From contig OX337242.1 of NCBI GenBank assembly GCA_946965045.2, forward strand, positions 868,001 through 932,000: a DNA stretch of 64,000 nucleotides. The letters are read 5' to 3'. Positions 20,382 to 30,366 of the stretch are shown piece after piece. The first letter of the stretch is position 1. Every line of letters begins with the position of its first letter. A program made the position numbers and the translations under genes. Origin of the DNA: Epithemia pelagica (Eukaryota; Bacillariophyta; Bacillariophyceae; Surirellales; Surirellaceae). The notes under the pieces are model-generated. The model was not told the origin of the DNA, did no database searches, and worked only from the letters and a program-made list of their open reading frames with translations.

Positions 20382-23192
20382 TCAAGAACTCTCGTACGCT
20401 GTGCGATAGAAGTTGTCCATCTCGGTCTTCTTGTTGTGTTTCGCTGGATCGTCGTGACAAAAGCTGCATTTTGTACCCTTCTTGCAAAATCCTTTTGAGA
20501 AGAGAATGTTGCAAAAAGGAACAGTCTTGCCGTCTTTCTCGATTGATGGCATGTTCTCCAAGATATGAGGAGGGAAGATCTTCGGATAGGACTTGTTCTT
20601 GGGTAAGCGCCAATTGGAGGGGGAAGCGAAAGTCGCAGCACTCTTGGGGAGTGAGGATTCCTGATTTTGCTTCTTGTTGGAACTGCTTGGGTCATCAGGG
20701 TTGGAAGATCGTTTCTTATTGCCTTGTTTTTGTTGTTGGGCATAAAATTTTGCTTGTAAGGCCGCAGGTAAGCCGCCTAAGGGAGCACCCAACTTGACAT
20801 TGAAGATCAGCCAATTGACACGTTGTTCTAATTCATCAAAGGCAACGTCAGAGAGAGAAGAGGCTGAACTCAAAGATCCAACAAATTCTTGTATGGCTTC
20901 GTCGAGACCGAAAAGCATCTGACCGTAAAGGAATTCGTTGGCGGAACTCAACATTTTGGCCATGATTTTCGTACGATTGCCATGGAAAAAGTTCAAAAAC
21001 TTGAGGATTTGATTGCAGATCATGGAGGTGGGACCGCAAAGGCCTTTGGCGCAGGCCCAATACGAACGCAATTGTTTCTCAAACTCGTCTTCGGTACGTG
21101 GAAAGAACAGGTTGTGGTCCGAATAGAGTTGTTGCATATCTTTACTCTGTTTCATCTCGTTGAGATGACAGAGAGAGGCGTCGTGAATTTGTTGTCGTAT
21201 ATTCTTGTCTAACGTGTGTGAAGAGTCAATCCCTGGAATCGCGTACGGATCAAAAGAGAAAGGGCTGAAGCCTCCGGGAGAGGCTTCAGATCGCCAGCGC
21301 AAACCAAGGCGTTGGATCACCGTGCATTGGCCGAGAAGAATCGTGCACACGTTGTCCATGGGGTCGAAAACTTCTGCGACAAAAGACTCGAAAAAGGTTG
21401 CCGAGTTTTTCGATTTCCAAACTTTCTTCACAACATCTGGGAGATCGGTGGGAAGAGAGGTGAAAGATCTGTCAATAACTCCCAGGCGAAGTTGTTTTTG
21501 GGCTATCTGTGGCATATCTCGGAACATACTTTTTGATTCGGGTGAAGTAATGTCGTCTTCGTTCGAAATCTTCTTCTGGGAACCAACTTCACGGAGGCAT
21601 TTCGAAATTAGAAACATCTCTGGGGAAACAAAATGCTCGATGCCTTCATCGTCAATCATACGAACACCATTGGTGGGACGAGGTGGGTCGTTTGAAGATG
21701 GAAAGGAACAATCAACCTGGGGCGGAGAAGTTTCTTGAGGAGGGGTGGTTGTAGTTTCAATTGGATTGGGTGACGAGTCGGGGGACGAAAGTAGTTCGGG
21801 AAAGACTCGGTGGCGATGATCCAACAATGTCATGAATGCAGATTCGGTGTCCTTTGGGATGTTGGGAATGACGACGCGAGGGAGTTCAACTTGAGAGCGA
21901 GTGGTCATGACCCAAAGAAAGCGAAACATGTGTTCAAGTGCAGAAAGAAAAGGAAAATCAATCTGCATGCCTTTGAGTTTCGTCTCCAGCGGCATATCGG
22001 GCGAGTGGGACCACCAGTGCTTGAGGGTCAACTCATACAAGTTGGCAGCGATGTCTTCAAACGAAAAGGAAGAGTCAACTCGGGCTGGATTCATGTACTT
22101 GATCATCATTCCGGCAAAGGCAGGAGGAATGAGACAAAGGTTGGAGTAAGTGAATCGGTCTGATTCTTTGGCTTCAGAGGAGGGAACTGGGTTCATCTTC
22201 TTGAACTGACTCCCATTGAAAAAGAAGCATGGGGTCGAATCTTTGCCTGGAGGCAAGTCAAGTTTTCCAACACATTCTTCGAGGATCGCCGAGAAGGATG
22301 GGACGTGCTTCAGGGTCTCTTCTTGGAGGAGAGATGAGATATCGTCGACGTCAATCTGGATGGGAGGCGCATCAAAGGAGGGACGATCAAGAGCGAAGAA
22401 TTCGATCGACGGGTTCACCAAAGTACCACAATCCACTGGACAACAAAGATTATGGAAAATCATGGGACGGCCGGAACGAGAGGATCCAAGAAAGGCCAAC
22501 GAATTGGTCTTGATCTTAGCAGAGATCCAAACATGAAGTTCTTCAGGAGTCGATAGGCGGATGAAACTTGCTTGGAGCTGTGTCCAAAGGGAAAGGTCGC
22601 GAGCAAGAGAGATGTGAAAAGGAGTCACAAAGGAATCACACCAATCAACCGGGGCAATCGTTGCAACATTGTCTAATGCCTTGGGGAGAGTCTTGGCCGA
22701 AATCAGATGGAAGTCGTCAGCGAAGTAAAGTTCGAAACGACGAGCGACTTTAATATCGGACTTGGACAGAATGGAAGAAGGAGAGGAGCGATTCGAAGCG
22801 GTAGCTGTCGAAGGACTCTTGTCTCCTCCACCGCCAACAAGAGAAGAGAGAACGTCATCATTCGATTTGGCTGTACCACCCGTGGGGGAAGGAGGAGGCG
22901 GAGGAGGCGTATCGTCAGAGACGGAGATCTTGGACTTGATCTGGTCGATCTTCTTCTTCTTGGCTTGGGAAGCGGCAACGAGAATCTCCTGGAGTTCAGA
23001 GTCCGAGAGGGCACTGTAATCCACATCCTCAAACAATCCACCATCAGACTTCGAGGCAAAGGCGGAGGGTTTCTGGTCCTGCGAATCATCGGGCTGAGAA
23101 ACGACGGGCGGCGAACCTCCAGAGGCGGCAGACGAAAGGGGGATCGTCGGCGACTCCTTGTCGAAGAAAGGAACAGAATCCTTAAAGGTCAT
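20382..23192 (-). CDS. Gag-like protein with CCCH zinc finger
   Basis: 936 aa from ATG 23192, 35 bp after repeat a1. N-terminus is Ser/Pro/Gly-rich, followed by a long mixed-helical region with no domain I recognise. Near the C-terminus is CNILFSKGFCKKGTKCSFCH, which fits C-X8-C-X5-C-X3-H, the CCCH RNA-binding zinc finger. Retroviral Gag proteins normally carry CCHC knuckles, so this may be the element's RNA-packaging module. The name gag is inferred from position 5' of pol. It ends in UGA followed by C, with the pol frame continuing directly. Confidence 0.75.
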   Translation of the reverse strand: MTFKDSVPFFDKESPTIPLSSAASGGSPPVVSQPDDSQDQKPSAFASKSDGGLFEDVDYSALSDSELQEILVAASQAKKKKIDQIKSKISVSDDTPPPPPPSPTGGTAKSNDDVLSSLVGGGGDKSPSTATASNRSSPSSILSKSDIKVARRFELYFADDFHLISAKTLPKALDNVATIAPVDWCDSFVTPFHISLARDLSLWTQLQASFIRLSTPEELHVWISAKIKTNSLAFLGSSRSGRPMIFHNLCCPVDCGTLVNPSIEFFALDRPSFDAPPIQIDVDDISSLLQEETLKHVPSFSAILEECVGKLDLPPGKDSTPCFFFNGSQFKKMNPVPSSEAKESDRFTYSNLCLIPPAFAGMMIKYMNPARVDSSFSFEDIAANLYELTLKHWWSHSPDMPLETKLKGMQIDFPFLSALEHMFRFLWVMTTRSQVELPRVVIPNIPKDTESAFMTLLDHRHRVFPELLSSPDSSPNPIETTTTPPQETSPPQVDCSFPSSNDPPRPTNGVRMIDDEGIEHFVSPEMFLISKCLREVGSQKKISNEDDITSPESKSMFRDMPQIAQKQLRLGVIDRSFTSLPTDLPDVVKKVWKSKNSATFFESFVAEVFDPMDNVCTILLGQCTVIQRLGLRWRSEASPGGFSPFSFDPYAIPGIDSSHTLDKNIRQQIHDASLCHLNEMKQSKDMQQLYSDHNLFFPRTEDEFEKQLRSYWACAKGLCGPTSMICNQILKFLNFFHGNRTKIMAKMLSSANEFLYGQMLFGLDEAIQEFVGSLSSASSLSDVAFDELEQRVNWLIFNVKLGAPLGGLPAALQAKFYAQQQKQGNKKRSSNPDDPSSSNKKQNQESSLPKSAATFASPSNWRLPKNKSYPKIFPPHILENMPSIEKDGKTVPFCNILFSKGFCKKGTKCSFCHDDPAKHNKKTEMDNFYRTAYESS

Positions 23193-23226
23193 GATGAAAA
23201 GGCAAAGGTAGAGGCTGAAAGCAAAG

Positions 23227-23470
23227 TAAACTAGCTAAGATCGTTGCGATCGTCTTGAACTCGTCTTTAGGCCTGCAAGAATGCTGGAATCCAGAAGAGT
23301 GAGCTCTTCTCAAAACATCGGCACCTTTGCATTCGGTCATTCGAATCGTAGAGTCCGAGGGATCAAAATCGGATGCTCGCCTCGCGACGAGGCGGTGCAG
23401 TCGCACCTCGAATGTCAGTCGCCGAAGTCTGTCCAGCATCGGCCACGTCACTCCACATCAGTACAGACAA
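23227..23470 (-). repeat. Split direct repeat a1 (outer, 244 bp)
   Basis: Same sequence as 15610-15853. Forms the 5' end of the element in coding orientation and probably carries its promoter and leader. Confidence 0.92.
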
Positions 23471-24188
23471 AATTCGTTGCAGATCTCTTTTCTGTTTTGA
23501 GCATGGCAATGACTCTCAGTTTCACCATGAACACAAGCAGCTCTCACACGCTACAGCTGCAACTTTTGACTCTATGAACTGATAGACATGGAAAGTAGGG
23601 TGTGGCAAGAGCAAGAGGGCTTCCCATCTATTTGAAGCAAAAACAACAAAGTGTTCGGTCATTGAGAAATGAGATGATGCTACGACCTATGACGATTGAC
23701 GATAGTGAATCATCTATCCTACAGAAGACATGAAAGCAACCAACCAACAATCAAACAACAAAACAATTACTCCTACATCAACAAATGAGACGGGTAAGAT
23801 ACTCCAGTTGACATCAAGCGGCTTGTTCCTAGTCTACTCGTTCAACAAGAGACAAGCCAAAGGATCATGCATGAACAAGAGGAAAGATTGCAGCAGTGAT
23901 GAGTGAGAAGAAAGAAAAAGAAACAAGAAGATTAGAAATAAGCCACAGTAGTGAGAAGTGAGAAGCAGTTCAGGTTCAGCCCAGCATGTTGCATCCATTG
24001 TTCTCACCTCACGTCATGGTCAACCATTTGGCTCGGTTTTTGGTGTTTTGTGACAGACGAGGACGGGAGGGTTGCCCAAAAAATTTGAATCGTGGTGACC
24101 AGAGGGCAACCACCAACCGTCAACTGTCACATGCACGCTGGCCTTGCTCCAACCCTGAGGAATTTTATTGGGTAGACAGACAGACGAA
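23471..24188. other. Internal DNA of the outer TIR element, right part
   Basis: About 720 bp without a recognisable gene; short frames show no transposase motif. Confidence 0.6.
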
Positions 24189-24277
24189 AAACATAAAATG
24201 CTGGCTGTGTCCACTTGGGAACCTGTGAAGGTGGCACAGACAAAAAACAGCTAAGCAGTGGACACTGATACCGAGGG
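24189..24277 (-). repeat. Right terminal inverted repeat of the outer element
   Basis: Reverse complement of 14862-14950, 46 terminal bases identical. Confidence 0.85.
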
Positions 24278-24283
24278 ATATTT
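24278..24283. repeat. Right target-site duplication ATATTT
   Basis: Matches 14856-14861. Confidence 0.65.
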
Positions 24284-27200
24284 TATACAGTAATGAACAA
24301 CATCTAATGAAATACTTTGATTAAGCGCATCGTTACTTATTAAAACTTTAAATGTCACACAATCTCTTTTAAGACGACCTGTTTCCATCCCTCATCCCCC
24401 ATTCTCGAATTCGAAAATTCGAAAGGAAGTGGAGGGACGAGCGAACGAGGATTGTGGTGGGTATGCGTATTTGGCCTATCGAACAGAAGGAGGAAGGAGG
24501 AGATGTTGACAATTGACAATGATCAGTAGTCTCAAGCAGTTTTGCCACGGTCTCGCTACGTGACTGCTGGTGCTGTCATTTGAACTAAGTCCTTCGTGAA
24601 AAGAATTAAATCTACTCAAAAACACTTCAAAAGTGGGACGGTGAAAGTAGATAGGTAGAAGGTAGATAGAGCCCGAAGTCGGCGCTGTGAATTCTTCATT
24701 TGAGAGGAGCAGCTAAGTTCATTTCCATCCCAATACAGTCGACGCATAAATCAAGCCGTCTTCTTCCTCGAAAACGAAGGAGCATAACAAATGGTGACAG
24801 GTTGTGTGAAACGAAAAATAAAAATAACAGACAACGATGACCCATGAAAGCAAGTCGTGAGTCACCTTCTTGACCGTGAAGCTGCGTCGTGCAACGACAT
24901 GGACGAAGTTCCAGTAAGACAAGGTCTCTTGAAAAAGAGCAAAGAGCTCTCACGATTCCACCGTGTTCTCGTGACGGATCGTGGATGGATACGATGCCAA
25001 CAGTCGTGCAACCGTCCAACCGATGGAACCGATCATCGTCGATCGCCATTCGCCATCCTCATCTATCTCAAGGTTGACCTAAGAATGGGGTTCTCTTTTC
25101 AACCCTAGCGGCCACCTCACACGTGAGTCTTGAGTCACTCATATCGATAATCGATAAGCCTGAACCCATGATTCTAGGCCATCTATATTTGTTATGACAC
25201 ATCATTCCAAACTGATGACATTGTACTTTACATTTCCTTAACAATTCTTCTGTCCTCTGTCCTCTGCGAAAAAATCAAGAGAACCTCGCGAGCAGAAGGG
25301 TGACAAAGAGAAAAATCACCACTAAAACGAGACCCGCCACCGCCAACGGCATAGATTCTATGAGCTCTTTTGGATCTGGGGGAAAGGAGAGTCTCTCGAG
25401 CTCGGGGTCTCAACTCTCAACTCTCCCACGACCCACGTCGACTCTGACTCTTCTGACTCCCGATTAGGCACACCCAGTTTTTTAATCCGGTCGCTCTTCG
25501 CGACCAACATTTTCATTTTCGTTTTTTTCGTTTTTGATGAAAATTTCTGGTCAAAATGAAAATGATCACGCCGGCCTTCTGTGTCACCCTTTTGAAATCT
25601 TGTGAGCAGACGTGCGCGCTTTGACCGTTGGTCTTCTCGTTCGTCCTCACTTTCCCCTGCCAATCCACACAATTTTTTCTCGTCTTCTTCTCTTCTCCCT
25701 CTTTCTCATGGACAATGGACATGCACCATGACCATGCATTCTCTATCATGCATACCACTGACATTTTTGACATGAAAAGACCATAGATAGAGTTTGGCTG
25801 TGCCCCATCCCTCCTTTTTCTAGTGTTTCTTTCTCCTGTAGTTCTCGGTTTAAAAGCACACCCTCATCCACAACACCTTGTCTATGCTGTAGGCATGTCT
25901 CTTTGCAAGCAATTGTGACCTTGAGCTAAAACTACACCTTACACCCCTATTTGGAATGACCATCTTCGTGCTTTTGTTATGGAGCCTGCAGAGTCCCAAA
26001 TGCTGCTCAAAAACACCAGCATGCTCCGGGCAAAAAAAGAACAAGAGGAGCAAGTCGACAACACAAGCAACTGAAGACTCAATCTGAGCAACAGATGATT
26101 TGCACCACTAATTCTATCTCACTGAGCTTTAAAACTCTATAGAATACTAAAAGAATCCTACAATTGATTTTAGCTGCCGCCCATTGAATGGACCAAAAAT
26201 GGATGTTATACGGCACAAACACATGGCACTATGGCAAAGAAGTGAGAGAACCTATCCCAAACCATTGTCCAATTCCAATGCAGGGGTTAAGCTATGTGGA
26301 ACTTACCATGCTGACAAAGATGAGATGCTCAGTGCTCAGTGATGAAGCATGAGGCCGTTTTGGTGTTGTTGTTGGTTTGGTCGTTGCCCCATTTTGTTTT
26401 CTGCGTGGGTTTTGTGGCCTCCGGACCGGACCGGAGTCTTGTTCAGCAGCACGCCTGCCAACTTCCAACTGCCATATCACGCAAGCCTTTCCAGAGGGAT
26501 GTGAAATTTTTTTCTAGACAAGCTGGAGTTTTTGGTGAGCGGGACAGACCATGAAAGAGTTGACAGGCAGACCACTGGTGCCAAAAAACTGGGTGCGGTT
26601 AATCGGGAGTCAATATATGTCGTATGTCCAAGGAGTAAATCTAAATCGCCGATGACCCATGATCATGAATGGTGTTATGGCCCCATCAAGGTTGATGGTC
26701 CCAGTTCCGGGGAAAAGGATCTATCTCAGATTCAGTTTTCAGTTCGCATGGATGAGAGAAAAGAGAAAAAACAAGAACCCTATAGTACTGTACTATTTCG
26801 GAAAGAGTACAATTTATTTTTTATGTACGAGGTGCGAGTACTACGTACTCGTAATTTAAATAGCATTTCTTCTGTTTCTGTGTGTCCCCCAAGACCCAAG
26901 ACTCATCTGACCACTCCCCCCATATTTTCATATGCCCCATCAGCTCATGTCAGCCCCTGTCGGAATGCAGCGGAAGCACATAAATTGAATCCCGACCGAC
27001 GTCCCCCGAATTTATCCACCTCCGGTAGAATTGAAACGTATGAATTTCCGAGGATCACTGTACATTAAATTGTAGATTATTTTCATAGGATCGACCTTTA
27101 GTCAGATATTATCGCTCATATCGAAATTTCTTCCATGTTATTGTAGTTTTCCTAGAGCTTCTGTATTAAAGGAAGCACGAGGGATTGAATTTAACAACCT

Positions 27201-27600
27201 TAATTATTTGAGAAATTGCGCTTCATGGTGGTATGGAAGCGTGTGATAAGTGTCTTTGTACAGTCTACAGTTTTGTCGGCACTTTTTCGAACAGATGGTT
27301 TTTCTCGAACGAAATCGAACCCGATCAAACATAATGTGACCATCCCTGCCCTCTTACCTCTTGTCAGACCCCTGTCTCAGATTCCATCGAACGGATCCAG
27401 ACACCTTCCTGCCACATCAAAACAATCACGGATCGACGATTGTCCACCATCACCAACCCCCCAGAAAGCACAAGTGTCATCCAGCGAGGCGTAAAAGTGC
27501 CTTGGAGGTGTTTCGATCAGGATAACCGGCTTTGCATTTCTGGAATCACTCATAAAATTTATATCGAGACATTTTGAAAAGTTCGCCCTTCGGAATCACC
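24284..27600. other. Gene-poor 3.3-kb interval
   Basis: No supported gene. It contains a TTCGAA-rich palindromic patch (about 24406-24431), a short hairpin GGTCGC-tctt-GCGACC (about 25488-25505), an AT-rich inverted repeat (CATTTTCATTTT near 25508 with AAAATGAAAATG near 25553) and one small signal-peptide-like ORF at 26342. It may be old transposon debris. The last few hundred bases should hold the promoter of the transporter gene. Confidence 0.45.
26342..26554 (+). CDS. Possible small secreted protein or first exon
   Basis: ATG at 26342 opens a 70-aa frame with a good hydrophobic signal-peptide-like start (AVLVLLLVWSLPHFVFCVGF). A GTGAGC donor lies at about 26533, so it may be a first exon, but no convincing partner exon was found. 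No family recognised. Confidence 0.22.
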   Translation: MKHEAVLVLLLVWSLPHFVFCVGFVASGPDRSLVQQHACQLPTAISRKPFQRDVKFFSRQAGVFGERDRP

Positions 27601-29776
27601 ATGGCGTTTACCTACAGCACCGTGCATCAAGAGCAACAAGAAACACTACCACATGAAGAAGAAGACCAGCATGATTGTGAACAAGCATTGCCACCCACGC
27701 TTCGAAACAAGACAACGAACCTCCCCATCGCCAACGTACAGCAAGAAGAAGATTCGTCTACAAAGTTGTCCCGCCTTCACATCGATCACGATGATGATGT
27801 TATTGATATCAAGAGCATCAAGGACCGACAAGGCATGAAGTCTTCTTCTTCTTCTTCATTATCTTCTTCGCCAAACGGCGCATCCAAGATTGCCATGTCT
27901 CCTTCGTTGGCTGTATTGGAAATGGTCCGGCAAGTGGCTTGTTGGGGCAGTAGTACCACTTCGTCAGGTTGGTGCTCCAGTTTGCTGGTTTTCCTTTTTG
28001 GGCAAGGCATATCCCTATTGGCAACGACAGCAGGAGCAACACAATCGACCTTGGAGTTAGACTGTCACTTGAATGCACCCACTCTTTCTTTGACCCCCTT
28101 TTTCTTTTTGTTGTCGCTTGGTGTGATTCCCCTGTACTTGCTTCACAAGCAGAACCAGCAACAACAAGAAGAAGAGCATTCGCAGGACTCGACAGTCGGC
28201 AATGCTTCTTCTCCTGAAGCGCTCCACAAGGAACCACAAGACATCAAGGCAGACAAGCTCAAAGAGGGAAAAGAAAGTTCACCCTGCTCTCAACATTCAT
28301 TACAAGAAGTAGAACCTCAAGACTCCTGTACCGACATGGAGAAAACCAAGAAGGAATCGGCTTTTCCTATCAACAGCGATACGGACACTACCCCTTCGAC
28401 TCCTACTTCTACAACAGCCACGACTCATACGTTCTTTGGCTTGATACCATCATCCCGAAGCATGCTGGTGTATTTCGGAGTGGCCCTGGCTGATTTTTAT
28501 GCCAATTACTTTACGGTCCTGGCCTACCGGTATACCAGCATTACCTCAGTGGCATTGTCAGATGCCTTGGCGCTACCAACTGCCATGATCTTGTCTCGAG
28601 TGTGGTTTAAAAGACGATATTCCCTCTGGCACTATATCGGTGTGTTGATTTGCCTTTCGGGGATTCTCCTCAATTTCTACCAAGATTACCAAACTGATCA
28701 CGCGAATTCCAGTCCTTCATCTTCCTACGATCCCCCGATGCAACCCACAACAGCCCTGGGAACGGAAGATGTGCATCTTTTGGCCGAACAGCAGCATGAA
28801 GGCGAACTCGATGCCGCTTATCCTCACAAGGCTATTGGTGATTTGTTGGGTTTGTTGGGAGGCATTCTATTTGGTGTGAGCAATACCATTGCTGAATTTC
28901 TGGTGTGCGATCCCAATCACCCCAGTGAAACCATTGCCAATGTGGAGTACTTGTCCATGGTAGGATTCTTTTCCATTATTGTTTGTGTCATTCAAGTGGC
29001 CTTGTTTGAAACCGATCAGGTGCAAGACTTCCTCTTTGCCCTTTTCGAGTCTGACGATGATCTGGTACACGACGACGAGGACGACGAATGTTCAGCCGGC
29101 AAAGTGTTTGGCTTGTGGATGGGATTCAGTTTTTGCTGGTTCCTCTTTTACGTTTGTTCGGCTCGATTCCTCCAAGTATCCGAAGGTACGTGACGCTTCA
29201 GTCTCTGCATATATGTGTGTATCATCTTGTTGTTGTCCATTGTCTCACAACCACCGTTGCCTTTTTGTCCCTTTAGCCGTTTATTACAATTTGAGTTTGA
29301 CCACCGATGACTTTTGGTGTACGGGATTTTCCTTGATTGCCCAACATATTGCTCCCATGCCCTTGTTTTACCCATCCTTGGCCTTGATTTTGGGTGGCAC
29401 CGTCTTGTACGAAATGCTCCCCACTCCAGAAGATGAACAAGAATGGACGGCTGTACCCCAACAAGAAAGCAAACCAGAAGACGGTGTTGCCGCGACCACC
29501 ATGGAAGACGACCAGAGAGAGCCTCGTTACCTGGAGGTGGAGGAAGACGAGACGGAGGTGGAAGAGGAAGACGAGGTTAGCTTGACCGACTTGATGAACC
29601 AACGAGAGCAATACACTGACAAACTCCGCAAAGGCAACAAAAGTGACTGCGATGATGAAGAAGACCTGGATCCAACCGAAGAAGAGTCCTTCACGTCGTT
29701 TGGGGAATCATTGGAAGAGCCTTCCTTGCACGAAGACTGGTTTGTTCGAATCGATTCGAGAAACCAGGGTGCTTGA
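27601..29776 (+). CDS. SLC35F-family (DUF914-type) solute transporter
   Basis: Two exons, 27601-29185 and 29277-29776 (91-bp intron, phase 1), giving 694 aa; start context CACCATGG. A 100-residue Gln/Glu-rich N-terminus precedes multiple hydrophobic helices. Family-like segments: MLVYFGVALADFYANYF with TVLAYRYTSITSVALSD (the paired helices typical of SLC35F1/F2/F6), then WHYIGVLICLSGILLNFY and LLGLLGGILFGVSNTIAEF. After the intron comes SEAVYYNLSLTTDDFWCTGF. Known: the drug/metabolite transporter superfamily; SLC35F substrates are mostly undefined. Odd: two long hydrophilic inserts (about residues 195-275 and 375-410) and a 120-residue acidic C-terminal tail roughly double the usual ~350-aa length. 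Confidence 0.8.
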
Positions 29777-30366
29777 TTCATGGAAGCTCTGTTTTTTCCA
29801 TGCCATGACCAACAATGCCTGTTGGTTGGCATGCGGAAAAGATCTTAGTAGATTGTTATATATAGATACATGTTCCTTTAGAATATGGTTTGAGTTTTGG
29901 ATTCCATCTCGTTCATTTTAGAGTGTTCTTCCGTTGGTCGTACAGACACAATGAGGTCACACGGTCCTTTGCCTGAGAAGAAGATGGAGGAATCGTCCTG
30001 CAACAGTTTGAGCCATAGAAGACAACAGACATTGCATTTGTGGTCAGAAAGAGGAGATCCATTGCACATGACAGCCATCGTCGATTTTGGTAGGAGGAGG
30101 AGGCAGGTTGGATTATCCTATATATGGGTATCCTTCCTAATTGAGTCCCTCATTGTTTTCTTCGAAACACGTGGCTTTTGTGTTTTCGTTTTCGTTTCAG
30201 TTTTCAGTTTTGATTTTCGTCGATTTTTTCACAAAGGTCTCATCTTCCTCCCCCGCGCCCCTCCTGCGTCCGCAGCTCAACGCAAAATCGAAAAGAGCCA
30301 AACTCTGTCTTGCTTGGGTGTGTGTCGTTTGTCTTTGGACAGTATCTTGCATTCAAACCGAAGACC
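29777..30366. other. Intergenic, no gene seen
   Basis: 3' flank of the transporter and 5' flank of the Sec10 gene. Contains T/C-rich stretches but no supported ORF. Confidence 0.5.

Larger units (their letters stand above)
15425..23470 (-). mobile_element. Intact-looking tyrosine-recombinase (DIRS/PAT/Ngaro-type) retrotransposon
   Basis: An 8046-bp element read on the minus strand. Order in coding direction: repeat a1 (23470-23227), gag-like ORF, RT/RNase H ORF, recombinase ORF, then b1 (16018-15854) directly abutting a2 (15853-15610), a 20-bp spacer, and b2 (15589-15425). The a copies (244 bp) and b copies (165 bp) look identical when read side by side. This a1-ORFs-b1a2-b2 layout is the split-direct-repeat architecture of PAT- and Ngaro-type YR retrotransposons, which integrate via a tyrosine recombinase and leave no target duplication. 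None is seen: flanks ...CATTCTG and AATTCG... differ. Identical repeats and open ORFs indicate recent insertion. No methyltransferase or hydrolase ORF, which some related groups carry, was noticed. Confidence 0.9.
14862..24277. mobile_element. Non-autonomous TIR DNA transposon, interrupted by a YR retrotransposon
   Basis: The ends are inverted copies of one another over about 90 bp, with the outermost 46 bp identical (starting CCCTCGGTATCAGTGTCCAC), and are flanked by a 6-bp duplication ATATTT. Removing the nested retrotransposon (15425-23470) leaves about 1.37 kb (14862-15424 plus 23471-24277) with no transposase ORF, so the element is non-autonomous. Each arm contains GTGTCCAC near its tip and GTGGACAC about 50 bp inward, so an arm can fold into its own hairpin. 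The superfamily is not clear: a 6-bp duplication fits none of the common groups exactly. Confidence 0.75.

Noticed and set aside
15425-23470. LTR retrotransposon interpretation
   Set aside because: Terminal copies are not simple long direct repeats at both ends; repeats are split (a1, b1a2, b2), there is no integrase, and a tyrosine recombinase is present.
25480-25570. Hairpins GGTCGC/GCGACC and CATTTTCATTTT/AAAATGAAAATG
   Set aside because: Possible structures but short and in AT-rich DNA; no flanking gene or duplicated site supports a terminator or element end.
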